Shown: one piece after another, positions 1 to 6,793 of the stretch
Layout of the letters: every line of letters starts with the position of its first letter
How positions within the stretch are numbered: the first letter of the stretch is position 1
Assembly (NCBI GenBank): GCA_002284615.2
Contig: MU069512.1
Coordinates: 570,582-582,038 of the forward strand
Reading direction: 5' to 3'
Source of the DNA: Dunaliella salina
Lineage: Eukaryota; Chlorophyta; Chlorophyceae; Chlamydomonadales; Dunaliellaceae
DNA length: 11,457 nucleotides
The notes under the pieces: generated by a model
What the model was told of the DNA's origin: nothing
The model's input: the letters and a program-made list of their open reading frames with translations, nothing else
The model's database searches: none
Translations under genes and position numbers: made by a program

Positions 1-9
1 ACACACACA

Positions 10-49
<40 letters not shown>

Positions 50-70
50 CACGCACGCACGCACGCACAG
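1..70. repeat. (AC)n/(ACGC)n microsatellite ending at a splice acceptor
   Basis: The window opens in ACACAC that becomes a run of GCAC tetranucleotides and ends in CACAG at 66-70. The final CAG is the proposed 3' splice site of the first visible exon. The tract is cut by the window edge, so its full length is unknown. It supplies the C-rich stretch before the acceptor in place of an ordinary polypyrimidine tract. Confidence 0.95.
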
Positions 71-146
71 AAGGCTGCAAGGGCAGCTTTCACTGGCATG
101 TCCTCCCTGCTGAGATTGCCAGCAGCCAGGCAGGCGGGAGCAGAAG
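71..146 (+). CDS. Predicted internal exon 1 of the split gene
   Basis: The exon runs from acceptor CACAG to donor GAAG|GTGCAA and carries 25 codons plus one base. It begins KAARAAFTGMSSLLRLPAAR and is Ala/Leu/Arg-rich. Another frame is also open here, but only this one ends with the single leftover base that exon 601-728 needs: G joined to CT gives an Ala codon. The acceptor lies directly after a microsatellite and the donor is only moderate, so the boundaries are tentative. The gene starts upstream of the window, because no start context is seen. No domain is recognisable. Confidence 0.45.
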
Positions 147-600
147 GTGCAAGCAGAGCCAAAGCCAGGCAGCTGTGGTGTGCTGCCCTGTGTGGTGTAC
201 TGTCCCTTTCTTCTGTGGTGTGCTGCCGCCTTCTTTAGTGGTTCACTGCCCTAGAGTCTCGTGCAATCATTGCTATAATGCCCTGCTGAGGGGTTACTGT
301 GTGGTCCTGCAGCAAAAGCTGCGCCTCAGGGCTTGAACACAAATGAAATGCTGTGACCGACGTCTTTTGTCATTTCAATCTTTTTTATTCCATGCTCCTT
401 TTTGTCTTTTTTCCGTTCTGAGGTGCGTGGACTGCCAAAGATGATAATATCCTCATTTGGGGTACAAAAAGCTTGCAAATCGCTACCCTCCGCTTCCCTT
501 TCCCCCAGCCTCGGCTCCTAGCTGGAGACCATGTCTGATCCCAATCCTTGAAGCCTGGGCTTCATTCCTCAAACTCAAAAGACATGTGATTTCCTTGCAG
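147..600 (+). other. Intron 1, with a short TGTGGTGTGCTGCC repeat
   Basis: This is the predicted intron between exons 71-146 and 601-728, from donor GTGCAA to acceptor TTTCCTTGCAG. It holds a loose imperfect repeat of about 20 bp at about 173-233, whose core CTGTGGTGTGCTGCC occurs twice with a degenerate copy between. The rest, including T-rich sequence around 370-415, shows no coding signal. ORFs across 457-702 merely run through the intron end and overlap the next exon out of frame. Confidence 0.45.
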
Positions 601-728
601 CTGTCGTTAACTCCACCCTGCGCAACATGGATCACCAGCCCGACACCGTGCGGCCTGTGCTGCTGCTGCTGGCACAAGTTGCTGCCACCCAGCCCCAGCT
701 GACCACCCTTTCAGAGAAGGCCTTGAAG
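601..728 (+). CDS. Predicted exon 2 of the split gene (helical, Leu/Ala-rich)
   Basis: A good acceptor (TTTCCTTGCAG) precedes it and the donor is AAG|GTGTGG. After two bases completing the previous codon it encodes 42 residues, beginning VVNSTLRNMDHQPDTVRPVL and ending TTLSEKALK. The other two frames contain stops (TAA near the start, TGA near the end). The run VRPVLLLLAQVAATQPQL looks like an amphipathic helix of HEAT/ARM type. The donor at 728 is the only nearby one giving phase 0, which exon 2894-3082 requires. I do not recognise the family. Confidence 0.7.
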
Positions 729-759
729 GTGTGGCCAGGTCCATGGTGCAAGGACGCAC

Positions 760-763
<4 letters not shown>

Positions 764-817
<54 letters not shown>
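764..817. repeat. (GT)27 microsatellite
   Basis: An uninterrupted 54-bp GT tract lies 35 bp downstream of the proposed donor of exon 601-728, inside intron 2. Long Cys/Val or His/Thr ORFs across it are repeat artefacts. Alternating purine-pyrimidine DNA of this kind can adopt Z-form and is usually polymorphic in length. Confidence 0.99.
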
Positions 818-818
<1 letters not shown>

Positions 819-1054
819 GAAAGGTGGTTCTTTAGGCAGAAGCATGTCATCTAGCTGCATTAACAGACTTGAATCAGGAATCAAGCCAGGTGTGGTTCCG
901 GACATGGATACCTGTAGTGCTGGCCTGGCATGCAGGTACTGATTGAGGCTCAGAAGGCTTGTGAAAATGGAAGGAGACATAGCTGTAGCTGTGAACAGGT
1001 GCTCGCCTGAGCTGAAGCAACCAGTGCTGGGCTGCTTTTTGGTCGTGGACCTCT
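818..1054. other. Intron 2, unique segment
   Basis: Intronic sequence lies between the GT tract and the first 131-bp repeat. Overlapping ORFs occur on both strands (for example 874-1161 minus and 943-1221 plus). None has a splice context or composition that beats the others, so I do not annotate a gene. Confidence 0.4.
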
Positions 1055-1185
1055 GCAAACAAAGGGACCTGGTGCGCCTGCCATGCGCTCTGGGTGGGAT
1101 TTCTCCCGTTTGCTACACCAACTTGTCGTTCCACTTTGTTGCAGCTGACCCTGTGCTGCATGCATTACTAAGGCAGCAGGACATG
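1055..1185 (+). repeat. 131-bp dispersed repeat, copy 1 of 3
   Basis: The sequence runs from GCAAACAAAGGGACC to GGCAGCAGGACATG. Two further copies, both exactly 131 bp, lie at 2167-2297 and 2366-2496. Only a handful of substitutions separate the three and there are no indels. Each copy contains TTTGTTGCAG, which resembles a 3' splice site, followed by CTGTGCTGCATGCATTACTAAGG. I see no coding capacity conserved in frame. All copies lie in intron 2 in the same orientation. Confidence 0.9.
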
Positions 1186-1214
1186 AAGATGCTCCCAGCT
1201 ATAAACCTCCATAT

Positions 1215-1238
1215 GCTATAGACAGCAACTCTATAGTT
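1215..1238. repeat. Short perfect inverted repeat
   Basis: AGCAACT-CTAT-AGTTGCT forms a 7-bp perfect stem with a 4-nt loop, just upstream of the CAR-triplet tract. It is short enough to have arisen by chance. Confidence 0.6.
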
Positions 1239-1242
1239 GCTA

Positions 1243-1368
1243 GACAACAGCAGCAACAACAACAGCAACAATAGCAATACCCCAACTGCAGCAACAACAG
1301 CAACACCGCACCCGCAGCAACAACAGCAGCAACAACAGCAACAACAGCAACCATAACAGCAGCACACA
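1243..1368. repeat. Imperfect (CAA/CAG)n triplet tract
   Basis: About 125 bp consists mostly of CAA, CAG and ACA-phase triplets, broken by ATAG, CCCCAACTG and CACCGCACCCG. The Gln frame is interrupted by TAG, so it is not a coding polyQ tract here. The opposite strand reads as runs of Cys or Leu, which is also an artefact. It lies in intron 2. Confidence 0.9.
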
Positions 1369-1470
1369 TTCTCACATGCTGTAGACATTACATACATTCC
1401 ATACCTACATGTGACAGAAGCAGATGGCGACGCCGCAGGAAATTTCCTTTACAAACGTTCTATGTGCTGT

Positions 1471-1740
1471 TTGCTGCAAGCGTAGGCCATCCCATGCCCC
1501 TGCTTGTGGCAGGGAGTGCCCTCATGCAGTTGTCGTGCTATGTGTCTCACGTTCTGTGTGCCTTTTGCAGCAAGCACAGGCCATCCCATGCCCCTGCTTG
1601 TGGGTAGGGGGTGCCCCTCTGCCGTCGTCTTGCTACATTGCATGTGTCTCACTTTGTGTGTGTACCTATGCTGCAAGCAAAGGCCATCCCATGCCCCTGT
1701 TTGTGGGGTGGGAGTGCCTTCTTGCCGTTGTCTTGCTACA
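1471..1740 (+). repeat. Three tandem units of about 94-103 bp
   Basis: Units begin near 1471, 1565 and 1668. Each has a TTGCTGCAAGC-like start, then GGCCATCCCATGCCCCTG, a G-rich stretch, TGCC, CGTCGTCTTGCTAC-like sequence, and TGTGTCTCAC with GTGTG in the first two. Substitutions and small indels make it an old tandem duplication. Several ORFs run through it in different frames (for example 1424-1744 plus and 1449-1802 minus) but none is preferred. It is intronic. Confidence 0.85.
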
Positions 1741-2166
1741 GTAACGTGTTGTACGTAGTTCGCCTTGGAAGCGCGGTTCCGTGCGCGGAAGTATGGCAGC
1801 ACGATACATTACGTCCCTCTCCTCTTTTCCCTATCCGAGCATGCTGACCGTTTCTAAGTGTGTGAGAGGATCATCCTTGGGGTTGCTATGTTTGGCTGCC
1901 TGCTTTTTGTTCCAGTCGCCACAGCACTCCTTCCATGTGCTCCTCCCCTGAAGTCATGTGTTGGCACAGCTTTTTATTTATTCAAAATCCCATGGCTCCA
2001 CTTGGTAAAGTAACTTTGTTTTGTGCGAGTAAAACGGACGTCTAGCCTTGTGCTTGTGCAGCTTGTCCTGTTATCTCATGGATTGAATCAGTGAATAACA
2101 CCCTGCTTTGCAACAGGCATGTGTTTAGCTCAGTGCTCCCTCAAGTTCCCACTATATGATAAGCAT
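1741..2166. other. Intron 2, unique segment with no gene seen
   Basis: The stretch has CG-containing sequence near 1765-1800 and T-rich runs near 1975-2020. I see no credible exon, RNA gene or repeat of note. Confidence 0.4.
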
Positions 2167-2297
2167 GCAAACAAAGGGACCTGGTGCGCCTGCCATGCGC
2201 TCTGGGTGGGATTTCTCCCGTTTGCTACACCAACTTGTCGTTCCACTTTGTTGCAGCTACATCTGTGCTGCATGCATTACTAAGGCGGCAGGACATG
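2167..2297 (+). repeat. 131-bp dispersed repeat, copy 2 of 3
   Basis: Same length and boundaries as the copy at 1055-1185. The main difference is CTACATCTG in place of CTGACCCTG after TTTGTTGCAG, and GGCGGCAGG in place of GGCAGCAGG. It is separated from copy 3 by 68 bp of unrelated sequence. Confidence 0.9.
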
Positions 2298-2365
2298 CAC
2301 TCCAGTTTTTCTCATTGCCTGCTATTCTTATTGTCAACAAGTGTTTGTGCCCATCTTGGGGTCAC

Positions 2366-2496
2366 GCAAACAAAGGGACCTGGTGCGCCTGCTATGCGCT
2401 CTGGGTGGGATTTCTCCCGTTTGCTACATGGACTTGTCGTTCCACTTTGTTGCAGCTAGACCTGTGCTGCATGCATTACTAAGGCGGCAGGACATG
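2366..2496 (+). repeat. 131-bp dispersed repeat, copy 3 of 3
   Basis: Same boundaries and length as the other two copies. Differences include CTGCTATGC for CTGCCATGC, TACATGGAC for TACACCAAC and CTAGACCTG after TTTGTTGCAG. It shares GGCGGCAGG with copy 2, so copies 2 and 3 look closer to each other than to copy 1. Confidence 0.9.
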
Positions 2497-2893
2497 CGCA
2501 TGAAGAACAGTTCATGACGGATTTCACAAGTATGCAGTGTGCTAAATCGCATCTCAGCTGGGTGTCGAGCCTCATCCCTCTAAACTAGCTTCGGGCAATT
2601 CGATACAATTATGCTGCATGTGTCTGCTTTTTGACACAGAAAATGCAATGTATGTGGTGTATATGCATTGTCAGACACTACTCTTGAATGGCTGGGTCTC
2701 AGGGCAAGGCAAACCTTTCCACCTTTCAGTGACCTGAGGATTGGAGGGGACAGGATGGCAGGAGGCACAATCTTCCCCACTTACCACTTTCGTTTGAACC
2801 CCCCTCGCACGCGCTGCTCTTGGCCACTCTCGCAACTCAAGCAGACCTGAGCTCCTCATTTTTTTTTTGCTCCCCTATTAAATCTCCTTGCAG
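2497..2893 (+). other. 3' part of intron 2
   Basis: The sequence shows no repeat and leads into a strong 3' splice region: a T9 run near 2859-2867, then CTCCCCTATTAAATCTCCTTGCAG ending at 2893. CTATTAAAT just upstream could supply a branch point. Short ORFs on both strands (2580-2859) have no support. Confidence 0.5.
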
Positions 2894-3082
2894 GCACTGC
2901 TGGCGACCCCCCAGCTCACAAATGAGCTGGCAGCCCTGAAGGCCAGCCATGTGCGGCTCTCCCCCTTGCTGCGAGTCATCACAAACTCCCTGGTTGCTCG
3001 CCTGTCAGCCTCTGCGCCAGAAGCTGTTGACGCGTTTGAGGCCCCCCTTGTGGAGCTCATACAGTCCGAGATCCTGGAGCAG
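2894..3082 (+). CDS. Predicted exon 3 of the split gene (helical)
   Basis: This is the best-supported exon. A pyrimidine-rich acceptor (TCTCCTTGCAG) and a CAG|GTGGGT donor bound 63 whole codons. It begins ALLATPQLTNELAALKASHV and ends LVELIQSEILEQ. Both other frames stop early in the exon. The Leu/Ala/Val spacing with Glu, Lys and Arg between suggests three or four amphipathic helices, in keeping with a helical-repeat (HEAT/ARM-like) protein. Phase 0 on both sides joins it to 601-728 and 3307-3373. There are no catalytic motifs, signal peptide or membrane segment. Confidence 0.8.
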
Positions 3083-3306
3083 GTGGGTGGAATGCATGGT
3101 ATGTGCTGGTGCCTTTCAAACTTCGGATCTTTGCGCTTGAACAGCAGCAAGGCAGCAAGGTTTGGACAAGAGCACATGAATGGCCGCACTTGAAGAGCTG
3201 CAGCCGCAGCTGCACTTGAAGAGCCGCACTTGAAAGAGCCGCACTTGAAAGAGCGGCAGCAAAGCGGCAAAGTTTGTATTGTAGCTCTGTTGCAGAGCAG
3301 CTTTAG
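3083..3306 (+). other. Intron 3
   Basis: A 224-bp intron with donor GTGGGT. The acceptor is CAGCTTTAG at 3306, or 12 bp later at TTACAG (3318). It contains the short tandem repeat at 3183-3257. Confidence 0.5.
3183..3257 (+). repeat. Short tandem repeat, about 15-bp unit around GCACTTGAA
   Basis: Four copies of a GCCGCACTTGAAAGA-like unit lie at about 3183, 3209, 3223 and 3238. The last two are nearly identical and the first two are separated by GCAGCCGCA. The unit is 15 bp and could keep a frame, but stops and its place between a good donor and acceptor make it intronic. Confidence 0.85.
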
Positions 3307-3373
3307 GAGATGTTACAGGCCCACCTCCAGGATCTCCTGCAGTCAAGGGACCTTAATGCAAGTGCATGGAATG
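3307..3373 (+). CDS. Predicted exon 4 of the split gene
   Basis: Acceptor CTTTAG and donor AATG|GTGGGT enclose 22 codons plus one base, beginning EMLQAHLQDLLQSRDLNASA. An in-frame TAG directly before the exon sets its upper limit. A second acceptor, TTACAG, lies 12 bp inside in the same frame, so the real start could be 3319 (AHLQDLLQ...). The peptide is a clear amphipathic helix. Phase 0 at the start fits exon 2894-3082; the leftover G at the end fits exon 6323-6405. It is short, so the call rests on phase and splice sites. Confidence 0.5.
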
Positions 3374-3439
3374 GTGGGTGCTGTGTTTCTTGCCACTCTG
3401 GATCGTGACGTTTGAAGGATGCAAGTGCCCAAGTGTGCT

Positions 3440-3473
3440 GCAAAACAGTTTCACAGGAAAGAAACTGTTTTGC
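3440..3473. repeat. Perfect 13-bp inverted repeat (hairpin)
   Basis: The left arm GCAAAACAGTTTC at 3440-3452 is the exact reverse complement of 3461-3473, with the 8-nt loop ACAGGAAA. It lies 67 bp into intron 4. GCTGCAAAACA recurs once more at about 3503-3513, without a partner arm. Confidence 0.85.
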
Positions 3474-3735
3474 CATTAGTCCAAACACATGGCTGCAAGT
3501 TTGCTGCAAAACAGGATGATGCCCTTGCAAGGTTACCCATGTTATGTTCTGACCCTGGGGAAAAGGATGGCAAATTCGCAGCCCTGCTGGGCTGAATCGA
3601 TCGATCGGTCACAGCTGTTCGAATGCCAGCATGCTGGTCGGAACTCATTTTGCTTTCAATAAGCTGTCATCAACTGTGGCATGGAGAAAAAGGAAAATGG
3701 TTGTCTGCGCAAGGGACTGCCACCAAGGTACACAA

Positions 3736-3832
3736 ATGATGACACCACCAGTAGTTAATTCTCACGACGGTCTTCTGAATGGCACCACCCGGTGCCCTGC
3801 AGATAGACTCTGGAGATCAGTCTGATGTGTAC
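3736..3832 (+). repeat. 97-bp direct repeat, copy 1
   Basis: The sequence runs from ATGATGACACCACCAG to a GTGTAC end and recurs at 4273-4369 at the same length with about ten substitutions. The shared core includes TAGTTAATTCTCACGACGG, CCACCCGGTGCCCTGC and GACTCTGGAGATCAGTCTGA. The two copies enclose 440 bp. Neither has the TG...CA ends expected of an LTR. Confidence 0.9.
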
Positions 3833-3879
3833 CTGTCCTTCTTTCCCATGTCTGTAAGGCCTGCAGCACACGCCTTGAT

Positions 3880-3969
3880 TAGGCCTTGATTAGGCCTTCT
3901 TACACACAGGAATTTATTAATATTTAGGCCTTGATTAGGCCTTCCTACACACAGGAATTTTGAATATTT
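3880..3969 (+). repeat. 45-bp tandem duplication
   Basis: Two 45-bp units start at 3880 and 3925. Each contains TAGGCCTTGATTAGGCCTTC, then CACACAGGAATTT and an AT-rich end. The start is itself a partial duplication of GGCCTTGATTA. It lies between the two 97-bp repeats. Confidence 0.9.
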
Positions 3970-4272
3970 ATTCATACTCTACTCGAATTGGATGCGAGGC
4001 TGCACTTCTGATATGCCCTCCCGTCTATGAGCCTCGCAGACTTACTCCACTTCTCCTCCACTGTCACAACTTGTTCCTAAACTCCGCCCTTAGTCGCAGA
4101 TGCTTCAGGGTCGGACAAGCTCCTGTTTCTGACCTTGAAGCATCTTTTACTCAGCAAAGGGAGCGAGAAGGCACCCACTTCCCCCTTGCAACGCAATTTA
4201 GGGTGGCCAACTCATGCAGCCTGCCCGAGGCTACTTACCTCGTTGCTTCATTGTGGCCATCTTTGTATGCGC

Positions 4273-4369
4273 ATGATGACACCACCAGTAGTTAATTCTC
4301 ACGACGGTCTTCGTAATGGTGCCACCCGGTGCCCTGCCGAAAGACTCTGGAGATCAGTCTGACGCGTAC
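4273..4369 (+). repeat. 97-bp direct repeat, copy 2
   Basis: Partner of 3736-3832, same length and orientation. Differences include TTCGTAATGGTG for TTCTGAATGGCA, GCCGAAAG for GCAGATAG and GACGCGTAC for GATGTGTAC. The bases just outside the two copies do not match, so I cannot define a target-site duplication. Confidence 0.9.
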
Positions 4370-5230
4370 AAGACACCTCTTTATCCTGACACCTGACCAG
4401 AACAAAACACCATGATTAGCAAACTATCATGCACAGCCTGGCTTTAAGGCTTAGAAAAAAGGTTTACACACGAGGAGCGATAGACTCGGGGTGCAAACAG
4501 TGGTGGTTTGAAGCCAGGGAGAGTCGGCCGGGCCTCAAAGCTCAGTGTTTTTGCTGCTGCTTGGCATCATGAGCGAGACTGTGTTGTGCAGTTGGAGTGT
4601 CTATGATGCTGGACAGAGTGTTTTGGCTTTTGCATAGGCACCTCCATTTCATAGTCCCATTGCATTACCCTGCATGCCATGGCAATAAGGCTGGATGAGG
4701 AAACCCCTCTTCCTTCCAATCGCGCAGATGCATATAATGTTCACAGACATTCCGCAATCGCTCATCTCACACACTCACTCACTGCAACCTTTCCTTAGCC
4801 AACCCTTTTTTGGGCACCCGGCCTTTTTTGCGCATACCGCATGTTAACTTTCCGCCGCTGATGGTGCGGTGCGCCGCCGCCAACTGAAGTGGGGATTTCT
4901 CGCATGCAAAAGGAAAACATGCATCATATAAGCCCGGCTAGTTGCCCAGACCATGCTGCTTCCTCCAGTAGTCTGGGCTGGTTGAGCGGGCAACACACCT
5001 CCCCAGCAACTGCAACTAGCACATACCTTCGCTGACCTGAAACAACCCTTGAAATTTCAACGTGTACTTGGATCAAGCATGAAAGTTGGGCGCTAGCGCT
5101 CACAGCCGAATTGCGTTGGTTACGGAAGGCTGGGAATGTGCTCGAAACGTGCACATCCATGCTTCCTGGTACATGGCCCCTCCTCTCCATTGCGCCCAGT
5201 TTCCGTTCTTGCTACCTCTGGATCGCTGTG
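4370..5230. other. Intron 4, unique segment with no gene seen
   Basis: About 860 bp holds no convincing exon or repeat. I note two CCTTTTTTG-like runs near 4805-4832 and an imperfect stem: GCCCAGAC at 4944-4951 pairs with GTCTGGGC at 4971-4978, and GCCCG at 4932-4936 pairs with CGGGC at 4987-4991. A minus-strand ORF (4924-5190) and short plus ORFs have no supporting context. ATATAATG near 4732 is TATA-like, but no gene start follows. Confidence 0.4.
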
Positions 5231-5360
5231 TGTGAGCTACTGTGCTCCACAAGTGCAACCCTCCTTTCGTTCCTCATTGCTATACCCGCAGCTCCATAAG
5301 CATCTGCCTTGATCCTGATGGAGTAAAATATGTGCCTGCAGTTTTGCTTCAAGGTCAGCC
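5231..5360 (+). repeat. Diverged ~130-bp flank, left copy
   Basis: The segment TGTGAGCTACTGTGCTCCAC ... AAGCATCTGCCTTGATCCTG ... CTGCAGTTTTGCTTCAAG ... CAGCC resembles 5769-5898 in the same order and orientation. Its end runs directly into the 10-bp minisatellite. Confidence 0.75.
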
Positions 5361-5768
5361 ACTGCGTGCCATAGTGAGCCACTGTGTGCCACTGTGTGTC
5401 ACTGTGGGCCGCTGTGTGCCTCTGTGTGCCAATGTGGACCACTGTGAGCTGCTGTGTGCCACAGTGTGCTACTGTGTGCCACTGTGTGCTACTGTGTGCC
5501 ACAGTGTGCTACTGTGTGCCACTGTGTGCTACTGTGTGCCACCGAGTGCCACTGTGTACCACTGTGTGCCACTGCGGGCCACTGTGAGCCACTGTGTGTC
5601 ACTGTGAGCCTTTGTGTGCCACTGTGAGCCTTTGTGTGCCACTGTGAGCCTTTGTGTGCCACTGTGAGCTGCTGTATGCCACTGTGTGCCACTGTGTGCC
5701 TCTGAGCCACTGTGTGCCATCGTGAGCCACTGTGTGCCACTGTGAGCCACTGAGCTTTTCTGTGCCAC
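5355..5768 (+). repeat. 10-bp minisatellite, unit GCCACTGTGT
   Basis: About 40 copies of a 10-bp unit are present. Common variants are GCCACTGTGA, GCTACTGTGT and GCCTTTGTGT. Near 5588-5670 the variants alternate as a 20-bp higher-order unit (GCCACTGTGAGCCTTTGTGT). Because 10 is not a multiple of 3, each frame reads as a 10-residue periodic peptide; since no unit makes a stop in those frames, ORFs of 80-120 codons exist on both strands. They are artefacts of the repeat. Confidence 0.95.
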
Positions 5769-5898
5769 TGTGAGCTGCTGTGTGCTCCACACCTGCTACA
5801 CTCCTATTGCTTACAGCTGCACCTGCTGCTCCCTAAGCATCTGCTTTGACCCTGGGGCGTGACACGTGTGTCTGCAGCTTTGCTCCACAAGAACAGCC
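5769..5898 (+). repeat. Diverged ~130-bp flank, right copy
   Basis: TGTGAGCTGCTGTGTGCTCC ... AAGCATCTGCTTTGACCCTG ... CTGCAGCTTTGCTCCACAAG ... CAGCC matches the left flank at 5231-5360 with many substitutions. The minisatellite therefore sits at the junction of an old tandem duplication. Confidence 0.75.
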
Positions 5899-5946
5899 TG
5901 GTGCATGTGTGCTCGCTGCCATGCTCAGCAGCGTAGGCCACCCTTG

Positions 5947-6007
5947 CGCTTTTATGGTAGCGGAAAGCCAGCCTTGACATGCTTCGCTTTCCACTACCAT
6001 GAAAGCG
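5947..6007. repeat. 22-bp-stem inverted repeat (hairpin)
   Basis: Bases 5947-5968 pair with 5986-6007. As RNA, 20 pairs are Watson-Crick, one is G-U (5953/6001) and one is a C/A mismatch (5961/5993), around a 17-nt loop. The shared core is ATGGTAG-GGAAAG. It lies in intron 4 about 315 bp before exon 6323-6405. The length suits a small-RNA precursor or the remains of a foldback element; the sequence alone cannot tell which. Confidence 0.85.
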
Positions 6008-6322
6008 CGGCTTGAAGACTCAGAGAACACGAGCCCCTTTGTGATCCGTTCCAAAAAAGGATAAATTTGGAGGGTCAACAAGTAGCACATGGGTGCTGGA
6101 TGGGTGGTGTGGCTGCATGTTTGCTGCATCGATTTTGTGCAAGTATACATGCCACGTGAAAAACATATGAATACGGATTTGGCCAATCCTTCTCAAGGGC
6201 CACCTTGCCTGGAACCGCTGCCTGCTCCATGCAGCAGGAGTCCTCACTTCGGTTGCCCACAGTGATGGTGTGTGGGGTGCAAGCCCTGCGCACGCGCCTA
6301 ACAAACGCTCCCTGAACCACAG
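6008..6322 (+). other. 3' end of intron 4
   Basis: I see no repeat or RNA gene. Overlapping minus-strand ORFs (5833-6186, 6020-6376, 6075-6320) compete with each other and none has clear coding character. The intron ends with CTCCCTGAACCACAG at 6322. Confidence 0.4.
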
Positions 6323-6402
6323 GGGCGATGCAGGCACGCCCTGCGCCCCTAGAACTGCCGTGGGATGGGGATACATGCTCTGACCTGTTTCAGTTTCAGA
6401 AG

Positions 6403-6405
<3 letters not shown>
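6323..6405 (+). CDS. Predicted exon 5 of the split gene (Pro/acidic linker)
   Basis: Acceptor AACCACAG and donor GAC|GTGTGT bound two bases plus 27 codons, beginning AMQARPAPLELPWDGDTCSD and ending LFQFQKD. A TGA lies upstream in the same frame, which limits the start. The exon takes up the single base left by 3307-3373 (G+GG gives Gly) and ends in phase 0, as 8872-9090 needs. The peptide is Pro- and Asp-rich, unlike the helical neighbours, and may be a linker. The donor is the first GT of a long GT microsatellite. The acceptor is pyrimidine-poor, so confidence is moderate. Confidence 0.45.

Positions 6406-6486
<81 letters not shown>
6406..6486. repeat. (GT)40 microsatellite starting at a predicted splice donor
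   Basis: About 81 bp of uninterrupted GT begins directly after GAC at 6403-6405. If exon 6323-6405 is real, every GT in the tract is a possible 5' splice site, and splicing to a different one would change the frame. ORFs through it are runs of Cys/Val and are not genes. Confidence 0.99.
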
Positions 6487-6489
<3 letters not shown>

Positions 6490-6730
6490 AGGAGAGGCTT
6501 AAGAATTCAGTGAGGTCTTCACCCAGTTGCCAGACAGCCTCGCACTCTCCTTATCCCTGTCGCAACTACTTCGTGTTGAGCAGCAGGGTTGAGACGCAAC
6601 ACTTCCTAGGGCAGCTCAATGATAAGTTTTTTCAGATAATAAGGCGCTATTGTCATTATCCTCTCTAAATCGCTAGTATCAACTGATATCGCTCGCTGTC
6701 CAACCAGGGGCCTGACCAAAGCATTGTTGT
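6487..6730. other. Intron 5, unique segment
   Basis: The 245 bp between the GT tract and the repeat element includes the near-palindromic GATAATAAGGCGCTATTGTC near 6635. No coding or RNA signal is seen. Confidence 0.4.
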
Positions 6731-6793
6731 GCGCTACCACCTGCTTGAGCAGGCACAGCTTTATTTTTCTCTCGTTTAAAATCCCTGGCCTTC

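Noticed and set aside
627..1058. ORFs reading through the (GT)n tract on both strands
   Set aside because: The length comes from Cys/Val or His/Thr dipeptide runs in a microsatellite; only the first part (to 728) is kept, as an exon.
1113..1397. Minus-strand cysteine-rich ORF, at first sight like a metallothionein or a cysteine-rich peptide
   Set aside because: The Cys runs come from the imperfect CAA/CAG tract read on the other strand; there is no spacing pattern typical of a real cysteine-rich protein.
2888..3193. ORF with an ATG at 2888 as the start of a gene
   Set aside because: The ATG-like start lies on the splice acceptor; the frame is better explained as an internal exon beginning at 2894 and ending at the 3082 donor.
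3736..4369. Full LTR retrotransposon
   Set aside because: Only 440 bp lies between the repeats, with no coding sequence, no TG...CA ends and no visible target duplication.
4720..4740. TATA-like ATATAATG as a promoter
   Set aside because: No credible gene start follows within 500 bp, and the stretch lies in a predicted intron.
5242..5792. Long ORFs on both strands across the 10-bp repeat, giving 10-residue periodic peptides
   Set aside because: All result from a repeat unit without stops; opposite strands and several frames are equally open, and there is no independent support.
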